Shown here: positions 46,882 through 59,220 of the stretch, one piece after another | Layout: every line of letters begins with the position of its first letter | Position numbering within the stretch: the first letter of the stretch is position 1 | Made by a program: the position numbers and the translations under genes | The notes under the pieces: generated by a model | What the model was told of the DNA's origin: nothing | Database searches by the model: none | The model's input: the letters and a program-made list of their open reading frames with translations, nothing else | Assembly (NCBI GenBank): GCA_037953625.1 | Contig: CM075655.1 | Location: forward strand, 10,372,001 to 10,436,000 | Source of the DNA: Crotalaria pallida | Lineage: Eukaryota; Streptophyta; Magnoliopsida; Fabales; Fabaceae | Direction of reading: 5' to 3' | DNA length: 64,000 bases

Positions 46882-49800
46882 TGTAACATCCCGAATTTTA
46901 ATTCTAACAATAATTAGAATTATAGTAAGATTTGGAAGAAAGGATTTTCATAGAAGGGATTTAAAATGATGGATTAGGAGTGCTTTGAGTGCCATATAGG
47001 AGTCAAGGAGCATTGGCATCGAAAAGCAAATTTAAAGAAGACCAAACGAGTGGTAAAAATCGAGTTTTCGGTGTTATAAACACCCGATATTAGGAAATTC
47101 AAAATAAAAGATCTACAACTCTAAACACAAATTCCACCGTTAGGTGTGAAGTAGGATATGTGAGGAAGCTTGTGTCAAAATTTGAGGAAGATCCAACGGT
47201 TAACGAAGAAGTTACGGCCGTTCAAAGTCGGGGTTCTGAAAACCCTGCAACTTAATCGATTAAGTTGCAGCTTAATCGATTAAGCCTGAAGGGGGGGGGG
47301 GAGGTTTTAATCGAGTAATACTCGATTAAGGGCTGCTAAAACTGAAAAAAATAAAACCGTTTCACGCGTGCTTTTGGCCATAATGCACGAAATTTCTCTC
47401 TCTAGGGCACACAATCTCTCATCCCAAACCATCAAGCTTCAAGGGAATCACTCCAAGGTCCCCCATCAAGTCCCCCTTGGTCTCTCCAAGTAAGTATCCA
47501 TGATTATTGAAGTTCCTCTCTCTCTCTAATGTGGATTTTCTCTCTCTCTCTCTCTCTCTCTTTCCCCTCTTTGGGAAATCCGAATTCTCTATGGAAAAGG
47601 GGCAATAAGCTCTTTATCATTCCATTCCTTTGGCTTAGGGAAGATTATTATCAATATCTCCATTTTCGTGCGTGTGGAGCCCTTGGTTTTGGGAGCGCTT
47701 GGAGCTACGGCTTGGGTTCTTCTACTTTCTCTCTCTTTGGTTAAGGTAAGGGAGTGGATATAGTGAGCTTGCCTTGTTCTAGAGAGTCGGGTCTAGTTAG
47801 TATATAATGCTTGTTAGGGTTATGTGTTAGGGGAGAAAATTAGATTATAAATCCCTTGGTTATTGAATATGAAATTCTAATTAATTAAGTATGCATAATG
47901 ATTGTGTGTTATGACTAGGAAAAGGAAACCCCACAGTATGAGAATGAATTATCTGATAAATGAAATTTGGTTATTAATTAAGTTGAATTAAATGAGGAAT
48001 TGGGTAATTGATAATGAAGTTGACACAAAAATGGTCTTTGTGATTATTGGTTTTATTTGCAAGGTTGTGAATTAAATGATAATTAATTGTTGTAGCTAAT
48101 ATATGTATGTGTTGGGGAATAAATTGATATAGGAAGAAAGGGAATGGAAACAATTAAATGTGATGAATGTGTGTATTTGTATTTAATTTCTAAATGAGTT
48201 TAAATGTTAAGTATTATTAATTGTGAACAAAAGTGAAGGCTTATTAATGGAACTTGTGAATATGGGAAATGGAAGTAAGAGGATTATGTTTAAGAAAAAG
48301 TAAGAGATGATTTTAATATGTGGTGTTAAAGCGAAAATGTGAGAAGGTGAAATATGTAAATTGAAATGAAGTGTAATATAAATGTTGGACTATGAATGAG
48401 AATGCTATTGGATATGATTGTGATAACTGAGAAAGGAAGTGAATGAGGAATTTGCATGAATGATTAGTTGTTGAATGTGTGTGGTTGTGTTTAAATGTGA
48501 TGTAATTGTTGATGTGAGAATATGAAAGTATGTTTTGGCCTCTGATGTGAGGTAATGAATATGGTGGTGTGATTAAATGCGTTGGCCTCTGATTTGAGGT
48601 GGCGAATAATGGAAAGTGATGAATATGCTGACCTCTGATATGAGGGGCACAATATGAATGGTAAAATGTGTTGACCTCTGACCTGAGGGACACGATATGA
48701 ATTGGAATGAATGGGTGTTGACCTCTGACCTGAGGGACACCGGATTAAATAATGGGTTGGGTGTTGACCTCTGACCTGAGGGACACCGAATAAAATATGT
48801 ATTGGAGTGTTGACCTCTGACCTGAGGGACACAAAATGGAGTATAATGAATGGGTGTTGACCTCTGACCTGAGGGACACAAAATGGATTATAATGAATGG
48901 GTGTTGACCTCTGACCTGAGGGACACATAATTTAAAAAGGGAATAAAATTGGATAAGGTAAAGGTAATGGAAACGCGATGTATGTAGGCCTTCGATTTGG
49001 TGGAGACATACATCGTGGTTGGTGTATGTATGTAGGCCTTCGATTTGGTGGAGACATACATACACCGTAAATAAAAGGAAATGAATAAAGGAAACAGGGA
49101 ATAAAATTGGACAAGGTATGGTAATGAGAACGCGATGTATGTAGGCCTTCGATTTGGTGGAGACATACACCGTGATTGGTGTATGTATGTAGGCCTTCGA
49201 TTTGGTGGAGACATACATACACCGTAAAAATAAGGAAAAGGTAAGGGTTTAAAAAGGGAATTATTTGGAAATGGGGAAAATAAATACAAGGAAACAGATG
49301 GTGAAATGAATAATGAGAATGGAAATGTGGAATAAATATTGTAATGAGTACGGTGTGCAATATGTGAATATATGCTTAATTGCTAAATGTGTTTGACCTA
49401 GTGAGTGTTATGTCTAGTTAGAAACTGCTTTCTATTTCTTGTGCAATGCTCACTCCCTTACAGTTTCAGGTTCGGAGATTGAGCTGGCGCAGCCCCCGGC
49501 CGAGCAGGAGTACTTTCCCTTACAGGGAGAGTAGGGTGTTAGGGGTTTAGTGTATAAGATGGACCTAAGCCTCTGATATTATTTTGATGTAAATTTTATA
49601 TGCATAATTCGAATGAGGCTTAGGATGTTTTGTTTTGCTAAAGCTATAACTTTTGGTTTTTATGCTCAAAATTTGTATTTCCGCTAATACTCTGATTTAT
49701 TTTTGTATACCGATATCATTGGAGCCCATGGGGCCTTGATTTGATTTAGAAATATAATCTGAAGCCCTGCTGGCTATCAGTTGTTTATTTGAAATTGTTT

Positions 49801-49945
49801 ATCACATGTCAAATTTTGGATTAGTCCGAAAAACAAACAAAACTCCGTCCGTTTGACGGTTGATTTTAATATAATTAAAAAGAAATTTTTAAGTCCGTAT
49901 TTTATTATAAGGGGAACTAAGGGTAATTAATCATAGGGTGTTACA
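46882..49945 (+). repeat. LTR 4 of the array (3064 bp)
   Basis: Same layout; it has four long-stem hairpin units and an expanded run of G after the palindromes (about 47290-47301). It ends GGGTGTTACA, then target duplication CTATG. Confidence 0.92.
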
Positions 49946-52347
49946 CTATGTAGATATTCAAAAAATACACCACATAAAAATAATAACCATGTCTTCATAC
50001 AAGAGTAGTAGCACCATTCTCGTTTCTCTCTAGTGTTTGTTTCTATTCTTTCTTCCTTCCTTGCTTCATAGCCTCTTCCTCTTTCTATCTCATTCAACCA
50101 GAATTACACATCTGTCAGAGATTTTAACGACTACCCACCAATTTTGAAAACTTCTCTTTATCTCTCTCTTTGTGTCTCTCCATCGCTCTCCAAGTTCAGG
50201 TTGTTATTTGTTCAAACTACTTTACTCTACTCATTCAGGCACACTTTTCTTTTTTCTTATGTTATTGATTATGTGTTTTCTTCCATAGTCTCCACAATCA
50301 TATACTAAAGTTTTCTAGAAGCTATTATCTCTTTTTTTTTCACATCTATGTTTCTCAGATCTATTACTAACATTTCTGAATTTTGGTCCATTAGGTGTTT
50401 AAAAAATGAGTAAAGAAGAGTTTATGATGATTTAGGTAACTTAATCACATCTCGTATCACTTTCATCATATCTATCGCTTTCTCATTTTAACTTTTTGTT
50501 TTTCAAACTTTTAATTATATGTGTTGCAAGTTTTTTCTTTTAGGCATTTTGTGTATGTTGTTTATGATAAAGTAAACCTTTTTTTTTTTCTCATTTTCAT
50601 TATAGGCTATTGACAACATTTGGTTTTTGATTGGTTGTGCATGTAGAAATTTACTCTTAAAGTTCACATGCATTGTGAAGAATGCAAGCATAAAGTGAAG
50701 AGGATTTTATAGAAGATTGATGGTATGCTATATATCTATGTCACAATACTTATTTGTTAGATAACAAAAAAAAACTGATGTTACTCTATTGCTTCACATT
50801 TTCTTAAAAGTTGTATTTTTTCTTCTATTATCTTAAGAAAACAAAACAAACAAAAAATAAAGCTAAATCACTTATCACTATTTGCATCTTGATTATTGAA
50901 GTTGTAGTTAATTTGTTTAAGTTTTGGTTCATTTTATTTAGGGGTCTTTATAGTTGAGATAGATTTTGAACAAGACAAAGTCATAGTTTCTGGGATTGTG
51001 GGCCCTGAAGTTCTCATCAATAAACTTGCAAAATCAAAGAAACATGCAGAACTTTGGGGTGGTGTTCTTGAAGCGAACAATAACAGAGGCAAAAACAACC
51101 GAAACCAACTTGCAAATCAATTGAAGAATATGCAATTTATTAATGGCGAAGGTGAGAGTAACAACAAAGGTCTGAATCAAAAGTCCGAAAATGGAAATAA
51201 CCAGCCCAAGGGAGGTGTTGGTGCCGATGACGGTGGTGGTGGTCAACAACGGTCAAACCTTCAACAACTCTAGCAGAAGAAAGCTCAAGATTTGAAGCGA
51301 AAGCCTCAATTGAAAGATGCAAAGATGCCACAGACTAATCATAACTTAAACGTGAAGACTGTGAAGTTCAATTTCCCTGAATAAGATAGCGATTTGTCTG
51401 ATGATGAATTGGATGATGTAGATGACGTGGACATTGATGATGAGTCTGATGATGAGACGATTGATCTTGGACACCCTATGAATAATATGAAGATGCCATC
51501 CGTGGGTTATTGGAATCGAATGACGATGAGCGGAATGATGAATCCGCAAATGACGAATGAATATATGATGAACCAACAGATGATGAATACACAAAAAGGT
51601 AAAAATAGTGGTTGTATGAAGGTTGTGATCAATTTGAAAAAGGGTGAGATTGGTGATTCTGCGAATGACTTGATGAATTCACAAATGATGAACCAGTAGA
51701 TGATGAATGCTCAAAAGGGTGGGATTGGTTGTTCTATGGATAACATGATAAATCTTCAAATGATGCATGCTCAAAAAAGGATGAATGATGGTTATGGTAT
51801 GATGGGTAAGAATCATCCACAAATGATTAATGCTCAGTAGGGAGGAAATAGTGATGGTAACACTGCAGGCAATGGGAATAAAGGTGGCAGCAGCTGTGGT
51901 GCTTATAAATGCAATGGTGGAGCAGTTCCCGTCCATGGAAATAATGTAAAGAAAGGAGGTGTTAGTGGTGGCAGCAGTGGTGGAGGTAATGATTAAAATC
52001 AAGGTGGAGAAAACAAAGACAAGGTTGCTACGAATTTAGGTGGCCAACCGAAGGGCAATAATGATGACAATGGACATGGAGGCAGTGACGGCTATCCGAA
52101 TAACAATGGCAATCGGGGTAAAAAGGGAAATGGAATGATGGGAGATGGTATTCAACCTATGAACAATGGATTGCTAATCATGTGTGGTGGTGACCATCTT
52201 GGGATGAGGGGGGCTAATGTTGGCCGTGTGGGTGGTAACATAAGCATCCCAATGGGAGGAATCTTGAGTAGTGATGTTGGAGGTGGATACTTTCAAGTTG
52301 TTGTTGGTGGTTCTCGAGGTGGATACTTTCGTGGTGGTGGTGGTGCT
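49946..52347 (+). pseudogene. HIPP-B: inverted duplicate of HIPP-A, broken
   Basis: Exon 1 (50406-50435) begins MSKEEFM but its last codon, Gln in HIPP-A, is TAG. Exon 2 (50647-50722) keeps HCEECKHKVKRIL, so the CxxC pair is intact, then has TAG where Gln is expected. Exon 3 starts at 50942 with VFIVEIDFEQ and PEVLINKLAKSKKHAELWGG, followed by several stops (such as 51270-51275, 51380-51384 and 51697-51699). The Gly-rich repeat is cut at 52347 by an LTR, removing the C-terminal part including the CaaX region. Splice sites and the 76-bp exon 2 are conserved with HIPP-A. It is clearly a pseudogene. Confidence 0.92.
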
Positions 52348-55300
52348 TGTAACACCCCGATTCGGCAACTTGAAAACCACAGTAACTTAAATTCAAAGTA
52401 GTGAAAATTAGGGCCATTTTTTTTAAACAAGTGTTACACAAGATGAGGAAACTTAGGTTTGCAAAACATGGTTACATTTAAACTCATGTCCTCACATCAC
52501 GTAACACCTTTCAAGTTCCAAACCGAGATGTCAAAAGACACCGCACTTTGAAACCCGTTTTCCAAAACATCAATCTAAAACTCAGCCCGTTTACTTGTTT
52601 CAAAACATCAGCGTTAAATAAAACTTTTGCCGGGGTATAGTATGGTAGAGCTAGGTAACTAAGAACTTACAATGGAGTACATTCCGCCCGGGAAATTCCT
52701 AGCTTCTAGTCATGCTTCCTATTGCTTGCCGTCTAACTCCGGACTTTGGTTGATGAAGCCCATCACGCTTCCGCTGCGCCATCTACCCGTTGCAATATCA
52801 GCGGTTGCCGATATGACAACAAGGTAGGAGAGAGTCAGTGTTCCGAACACTAACGGGTTGACCTTGCGGTCTCAGAGTAGAAAGAGGCAGAGGATATAAC
52901 ATAACTAAACAAAATACTAAAGAATGCAATTATCATCAACATAAATGAATCTAGCATGTTATACACATAGCATGATTCACAACAATAATATAATCATCAT
53001 CATCATCATAAACACCATTACATTATTCGAGTTCTCATTCCCAAAATCTTTCTCATGAGCTCTCACAACTGTTCTCAATCCATCTTTCCTCATAATTTCC
53101 GCACTCATTACTTATTCCAAGAATTCTCTCATCTTATAAATCTTATACGATGCTTGATATCTTTTGATATAATTTTCTTTTAAACATCTTTGTCTTTTAA
53201 GTTTTATCGTTTCGATTAGCACCAATGATGAGGGGGAAAACATCATTGAGCTCACACACGTCTACATCTCCTCGGTCAACCATCCAACCTAGTCGGAAGC
53301 AAACAGGAGTACAGGACCTTTACCACGCGGGCACGATAGCTGTCACACAAACAAATGGCTCCAAGCCAGGAGGTCTCAGCCTCAAATCATAATCATATCA
53401 TTCAATCATATAATCAATGCACGCCCTCGGCGGCAAACACAAATGCCCCGTTCCAGTTCCTCTCACTGTTCTCGATTTGCAATCAAGGGGGCGACAGTAT
53501 ATTTCTAGTTCCGGTGCAGACTTACCACGACATTAGACCCAGTCCCCACCACGTTAGTGCGCCACATGTGGAGTTGTCTGCCTAGAAATGTACTCTAGAC
53601 TTCTTGACGTTTCACCGTCATCGTCCTCCCCTCATGCAATCTCGTCCTAAGTATCCGCAGATACTTATCGTTTCTTCCTCTCCACTACTTCGATACGACA
53701 CTCATACCTCACCGCGTTTGTAAATGTCTTTTAAAGTCTTATAAGGTTTTAGGTTTTAATTATCGGCTTATTCCTAACAGTCGGCTCGTCCTTGGTGCAT
53801 CCCTTCAACGAAGCCCAACCACTAAACGCAAACCTTCCCCCTAAATCTCAATGGCCTCAAGCCTCATATCACTTTCTCATTTCACTATCAGGATTCTCAA
53901 AACTCATTCCAGCACCATTCTCATCAACATCATTCACCTATTTTCCTCGTCTTTCCAAAACATCTTTCGAAAACACGATTTTGCAAAACGTTTACTTCAC
54001 AAAACATTTTCAAAAAATCTCCTTTCATAAATCCTTTCACAAAACTTTTCCAAAAATAATGTTTCCAAAAACTTTCCAAAAAATATCATTTTCACAAAAA
54101 GCTTTTCGAACATCTCTTTTCAAAACCCTTTTCAAAACAAATCACATTTTTGGGTGAGTGTTAATGGAGGAGCAAGCTCAACTCAACACTAAGCTTCTTC
54201 CCAAAAACATGTACGAGGAAACTCATCTTTACTCAACCACATCTCTTTCAACTCTCAACTCTTCATATCTTTTCCAATCTCATTCGCATCATGTTTCATC
54301 TCTCTCTCAAACATTCCCATACTTTTTATTATTCTTGACTCATTGCTTATTTCTTTCTCAGTTATTTCTCATACTTCTTATTTATTTCTCTTTTCTCTTT
54401 TTCCATTTATCTTATTACTCTCACGATTCCATCATCATCGTTTCACTATCCAAACATAATCAGACAATTTCTCAACAAAATAAAGTATGCACAATAAATA
54501 AACATTTAGTATGCAAATAGGACAGATAAACATGTAGCAAAACATCTACATTGCCTAATTCGCAGTACTCTCGCAATCCGTCTACTCGAATTGCGAGCAA
54601 CCACGTCATGGGACCACAGCACTCTCACTCACCTGGATGACGACACATCTGAAACTTTCCAAGATTTCCAGTCGCTAACCTTGCCACGTGTCCTTCACGT
54701 CCGGCACCCGAACTAAACATTTTTCCCCGTGCGTTAGAAACGATTCGCGTGAATTCTTAATTTCCATTTTAAAACACTTTGAAATAATTCCCTTTTAAAA
54801 AGCACATTGCTAATATCCAAAGGGTTTTAAAATCCAAATCAATCTCCAAACAAAAGGGTTTTCAAAACAACTTCCAGAATAATCTCTTTATTATAAAAAA
54901 ATCAAATTCTTTTCTCTTAACTTAAAAACATTCCAGTTAAAACCATTGTTCTTAAGCTTTAAAACAGGGTTCAAAAATTCAAGAAAATAGAATTCCAAAA
55001 CCACATAAAATTGATTCATGAAATTTCTAAACTTCACTACATAGACAAACACTAATTAGAGAATGTCATTTAAAAATTTCCAATTAACTTAAATTGTTTA
55101 AGCCATACTTTTCAAATGAAACATTTTTTTTTAAAAACAAACTCACAACAGCATTCAATACAATTCCAGTACGTTCAAGCAGCTCAAGGAACAATCATAT
55201 TTCAAAGCATTCAAATCATTCACAAACATATACTCAGGAAGTCACATTATCATCAATTAAAATATAATCTTAACTAAATTAATTGAATTACTCTTTGGAA

Positions 55301-56897
55301 AATAATTTAACTTAATCCTTTCATTAATCTTAACAAAACCGAATCATACACATGATTAACAAGTAAATTTTAAAACTAAAAATCATTGAATCAACATTAC
55401 AAAAATTCCTTTTTACAAAATCAAATCCATTTATTCATTTTTATTTCCAAAACCAAAAGATACAGAAATCACACATCACATTCACATAGTATTATGCATC
55501 CAGAGACATAGTCCTTTTCATGAAAAAAAATGTCCAACCAATTTAAACATGCATGGACCGAATTATACACATAAAATTTGCAAGGATTTAGTGCACAATT
55601 AAAAACATAAAAGCATGAAATTATTTTCTCTCTTTTACTGCTAAACCGTGAGCATGCCATAAACAACTTTTAAATTTCATTTTTAAGACAAAATCAACAA
55701 TTTAAATCATAAACCATCACACCTCTTTTCTTTTAAATTCAAATACTTCATGCATGCACTCTTTGAAATCTTACATTCAAAAACCTCATCATATATGCAA
55801 CCTAAATGAGAGACAATTCTGGTTTCCTACTCCTCCTAGTTGGCCGAAAGACAACATGTACAAAAGCAAGGTTTTCATTCATTTTTCTTCAACACACAAA
55901 AGTCATGCATTCACACCTAAACATGTAGGTTTTTCAAGCAAACTTTTTCAAACACTTTTAATATTTATAAAATTCAAGTTCATCATTTTCTCAAATAAAT
56001 ATAAAGATCTAATGAAAACAACATACATGTTCCACAAATTATTGGATTTAAGCTTAAAACACACATGCATCAACTTTTCACAAATAAAAAGCATAAATTC
56101 CTCTCTTTCTAAACATGGCCGAATGGCCTTCAAAATTAAGGCATGCACATATTTAAACACTTAATGAAAATCATGCTTGAACATGAAAAATCCCTTTAAA
56201 ATTTACTTCTTTAAATTTCCTTAAAACCGAAACACATTCATAAAAGAAAACACCATTTTACTCTTGAAAAATAACATGTAAACCAAAGATCTAAACGCTT
56301 TCATTCATCAAGCAAGGATAATAACATGCACACATTTAGATCAACGAAAGTAATCACAAAATTAACATGCAAGAATGAAAACCTTAACTTGTTCACAATT
56401 CAAGCTTCGATCATAAATTTATTCATCAAATAAATACGGAAGTACACATAGATCATGATTTTAGAACAAGATTTAACATGCAAAAACTAAAAATTACATT
56501 TTATAAACAAACAAGTTTAGATCATGGATTTATTTACCAAATCATCAAATAAACACACCTAGGTCACGGTCTAAAGCAAGAAAATCAAACATGCAAAGAA
56601 GTTTGTTTTAGTTTTCATGAAAATATTAGCCTTTCTTTAGATTTTCAAGATTTTGGTTTGAAAAACATTAGATCGTTAAGAGTTTAGTTGAAAAAGTGTT
56701 AGATCCATCAAAAACAACATGAACCGAAACATAAAGCATCAAGATCACATATTACAAATTACTTAGAGTCCTCAAAAGTCCAAGATCAAAAGAATAACAA
56801 CTCATAAACTCCAAAAATTAAACATGCAAGAAGAAAAGAAATAAAAATTTATAAACTAAAAAGGAAAACTAAATTATTACAAAATCTCCTTCTTGGT
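52348..56897 (-). mobile_element. Minus-strand LTR-type sequence that cuts HIPP-B
   Basis: Its terminus at 52348 reads TGTAACACCCCGATTCGG, the reverse complement of the LTR end at 1189. The next 300 bases are similar to 748-1189 reversed, which fixes the orientation as minus. No primer site or coding domain is present in 4.5 kb; the pyrimidine-rich character on the plus strand fits an LTR read backwards. The other end is either replaced by or lies beyond the element at 56898, which probably inserted into it. Confidence 0.65.
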
Positions 56898-57294
56898 TGT
56901 AACATCCCGAATTTTAATTCTAATAATAATTAGAATAATAGTAAGATTTGGAAGTAAGGATTATCCTAGAAGGGATTTAAAATTATGGATTAGGAGTTCT
57001 TTGAGTGCCATAGAGGAGTTAAGGAGCATTGGCATCGAAAAGCAAATTTAAAGAAGACCAAACGAGTGTTAAAAATCGATTTTTCGGTGTTATAAACACC
57101 CGACGTTAGGAAATTCAAAATAAAAGATTTAAGATTCAAAACACAATTCCCACCGTCGGATATGAAGATATGATTTTTAGGAAGTCACTCGTCAAATTTG
57201 AGCAAGATCTGACGGTGAACGAAGAAGTTATGGCTATTTGAAGTTGGGAGAAAATAGCTGAAAAATAGAAAAATGAAGTAGCAGTAGCTGCTCA

Positions 57295-57389
57295 TTTCGC
57301 TTAAGCGAAAATATTTCGCTTAAGCGAAAATGATCCAGTAGCAACATATACGGGGTTCGCTTAAGCGAACAGATTTCGCTTAAGCGAAA
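57295..57389 (+). promoter_or_regulatory. Four perfect palindromes upstream of the LTR promoter
   Basis: TTTCGCTTAAGCGAAA at 57295-57310, 57314-57329 and 57374-57389, and TTCGCTTAAGCGAA at 57356-57369. They lie just before a CATTAAAAA motif and the CT-rich leader. The 3' LTR has only three (63383, 63425 with a substitution, 63443). Confidence 0.75.
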
Positions 57390-57562
57390 TTACTTCGATC
57401 TGAAACATTAAAAACGCGTTTTGGGGCTGAAACCCACCCCCAAACCCCATTTTTCTTCCCCTGTTCCACCCTCCTCCGCCCTCCTCCATCAGGGCAGCCA
57501 CCACCACCCACAACCACCCCTCTTCACCTCTCCCTTCCCTCCTTCCCTCACATTCCACCATC

Positions 57563-57600
<38 letters not shown>

Positions 57601-58782
57601 CTCTCTCTCTCCATTGAGCCCTCCCTCTCCTTCTCTCTCCACCACCAGCAGCCACCACCGCCGCCCCACAAGCCGCCACCACCAAAGCCACCACCACCAT
57701 GAACGCCTCTCTCTCCCTCCCTTCCCCTCTTGACTCTTAGTTCCTTTCTCTCTCATCTAGGGCTTTGAGTCCTCTCACCTCCGGCCACCACAACCCGTCG
57801 CCACTGCACCGGCCACCACAGCCACCGTGAGCCGCCACCCCCACCGTCCCGATCCATCACCATAACCATAAACCCCTCCCTTTTCCATTCTCTCTCTCAC
57901 CGTGAACCCTCTCTCTCTCCTCCCGGTGTCGAAGAGCAACACCGTCACCGTGATCGAGATCGATTGTCCCCACCGTGCTTGGAATCAAAGATTGGGGAAG
58001 CTTAGGATCCAGTTGGAGCCGAGCTAAAGCGTGAGTCGGGGAGTAAAGCGCCAGATTAAGGTTACCCCTCACTATCACCGATTGAGGTAAGGGGTTTCAT
58101 TACCAGTTCTTAAGGGGTGTATTTCTGGGTAGTTATATCTATCGCTAGGACCGGGGGAAATGTTAATTGTTAATGAACCTTAGGGTAACCCGCTAATAAT
58201 GAAGAAAGATAGATGGAGTAAATAGGGGAAACAAATAGTGATGAATAAAAGATAGGTAATAGAATAACTAACCAATTAGGTCGGTAGGGTGTGGCAAAAG
58301 AATAGAAATGGTGAATAGGGAAGTATATTTAGAAATGAACAAATGAGAGTAAAGAGAATTTAGTGAGACTACTGAGTAGAATAGGACTAATGATGTAATA
58401 ATAGGATATGTAATAAGGAAGATAATTAGGAAAAGAAAAGTTAGATAAAGAAGAGTTAAAGCAATTAGTAACGAAATAAACGGAATAACAAGAAAGAAAT
58501 AAATAAACAGAATTATAAGGAAGAGAAGAAGAAAAAGAAAAGAAAAAGAATAGGTAAACAACTAAGAGTTAGTACGAGAGTAATTTAGTAACGAAAAGTA
58601 CTTAAGTATAAGATGGCAAGGAAATAATAATAAGTCGTTAAGGGAAGGCGTGAACTAAGTGAGACGATAATAGAGGATAAGGAAGTGTTAGGAAACTAAA
58701 TGTATTAGATAGAATTAAGGAACTAAAAGTAAAGGGATAAAACTAATACGATAATAAAGAGATAATAAGAATGGTAAATGTC

Positions 58783-58996
58783 GCAGGTGGTTGTATTGAC
58801 CCTGTGACACGGCGCAGGTGGTTGTATTGACCCTGTGGCCAAATAAAAATGGTATATGTCACAGGTGGTTGTATTGACCCTGTGGCACGGCGCAAGTGGT
58901 TGTATTGACCCTGTGGCCAAATAAATATGGTACATGTCACAGGTGGTTGTATTGACCCTGTGGCACGGCGCAGGTGGTTGTATTGACCCTGTGGCC
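58783..58996 (+). repeat. CACAGG hairpin minisatellite, six units
   Basis: Alternating CACAGG and CGCAGG (or CGCAAG) units with the loop TGGTTGTATTGAC and a CCTGTG return arm. Homologous to the array at 18024-18206. Confidence 0.88.
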
Positions 58997-59018
58997 AAAT
59001 AATAAAAAGGTAAGGGAA

Positions 59019-59220
59019 GTTTATGTAGATCTCTGTCTGAGGTTACATAAACGAGATGGGTGTATACAGATCACTGTTTGTGGTTGTATACACGTATGCA
59101 GATCACTGTTTGTGGTTGCATACGTATGCAGATCACTGTTTGTGGTTGCATACACAGCGTTTGCAGATCACTGTTTGTGGTTGCAAACACGGTGTGTAGA
59201 TCTCTGATTGAGGTTACACA
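59019..59220 (+). repeat. Six hairpins: constant 16-base loop, different stems
   Basis: Stems and positions: GTTTATGTA/TACATAAAC (59019-59052), GTGTATACA/TGTATACAC, ACGTATGCA/TGCATACGT, GTATGCA/TGCATAC, GTTTGCA/TGCAAAC, TGTGTA/TACACA (59193-59220). Loops are gatcactgtttgtggt in units 2-5 and gatctctg-c/attg-aggt variants in units 1 and 6. Every stem is fully self-complementary. Confidence 0.92.

Larger units (their letters stand above)
29850..49945 (+). mobile_element. Tandem LTR-retrotransposon array: 4 LTRs, 3 internal regions, one target duplication
   Basis: Outer flanks carry the 5-bp duplication CTATG (29845-29849 and 49946-49950), so the whole 20,096-bp block behaves as one insertion. 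LTRs are at 29850-32863, 35516-38524, 41177-44229 and 46882-49945; internal regions at 32864-35515, 38525-41176 and 44230-46881 are each 2652 bp. The repeat period is about 5.66 kb. Copies are nearly identical. No gag, protease, RT or integrase is encoded, so this is a large non-autonomous (LARD-like) element that has become a multimer. Confidence 0.93.

Noticed and set aside
54158..54520. 120-codon Ser/Leu/Phe-rich frame
   Set aside because: Pyrimidine-rich LTR sequence read on one strand; composition alone explains the open frame.
57361..57756. Minus and plus frames rich in Arg/Glu or Pro/Ser in the CT-rich LTR leader (also at 63430-63819 and 16368-16843)
   Set aside because: Low-complexity translation of CT and CCA repeats, with no domain and no conservation beyond the DNA repeat.
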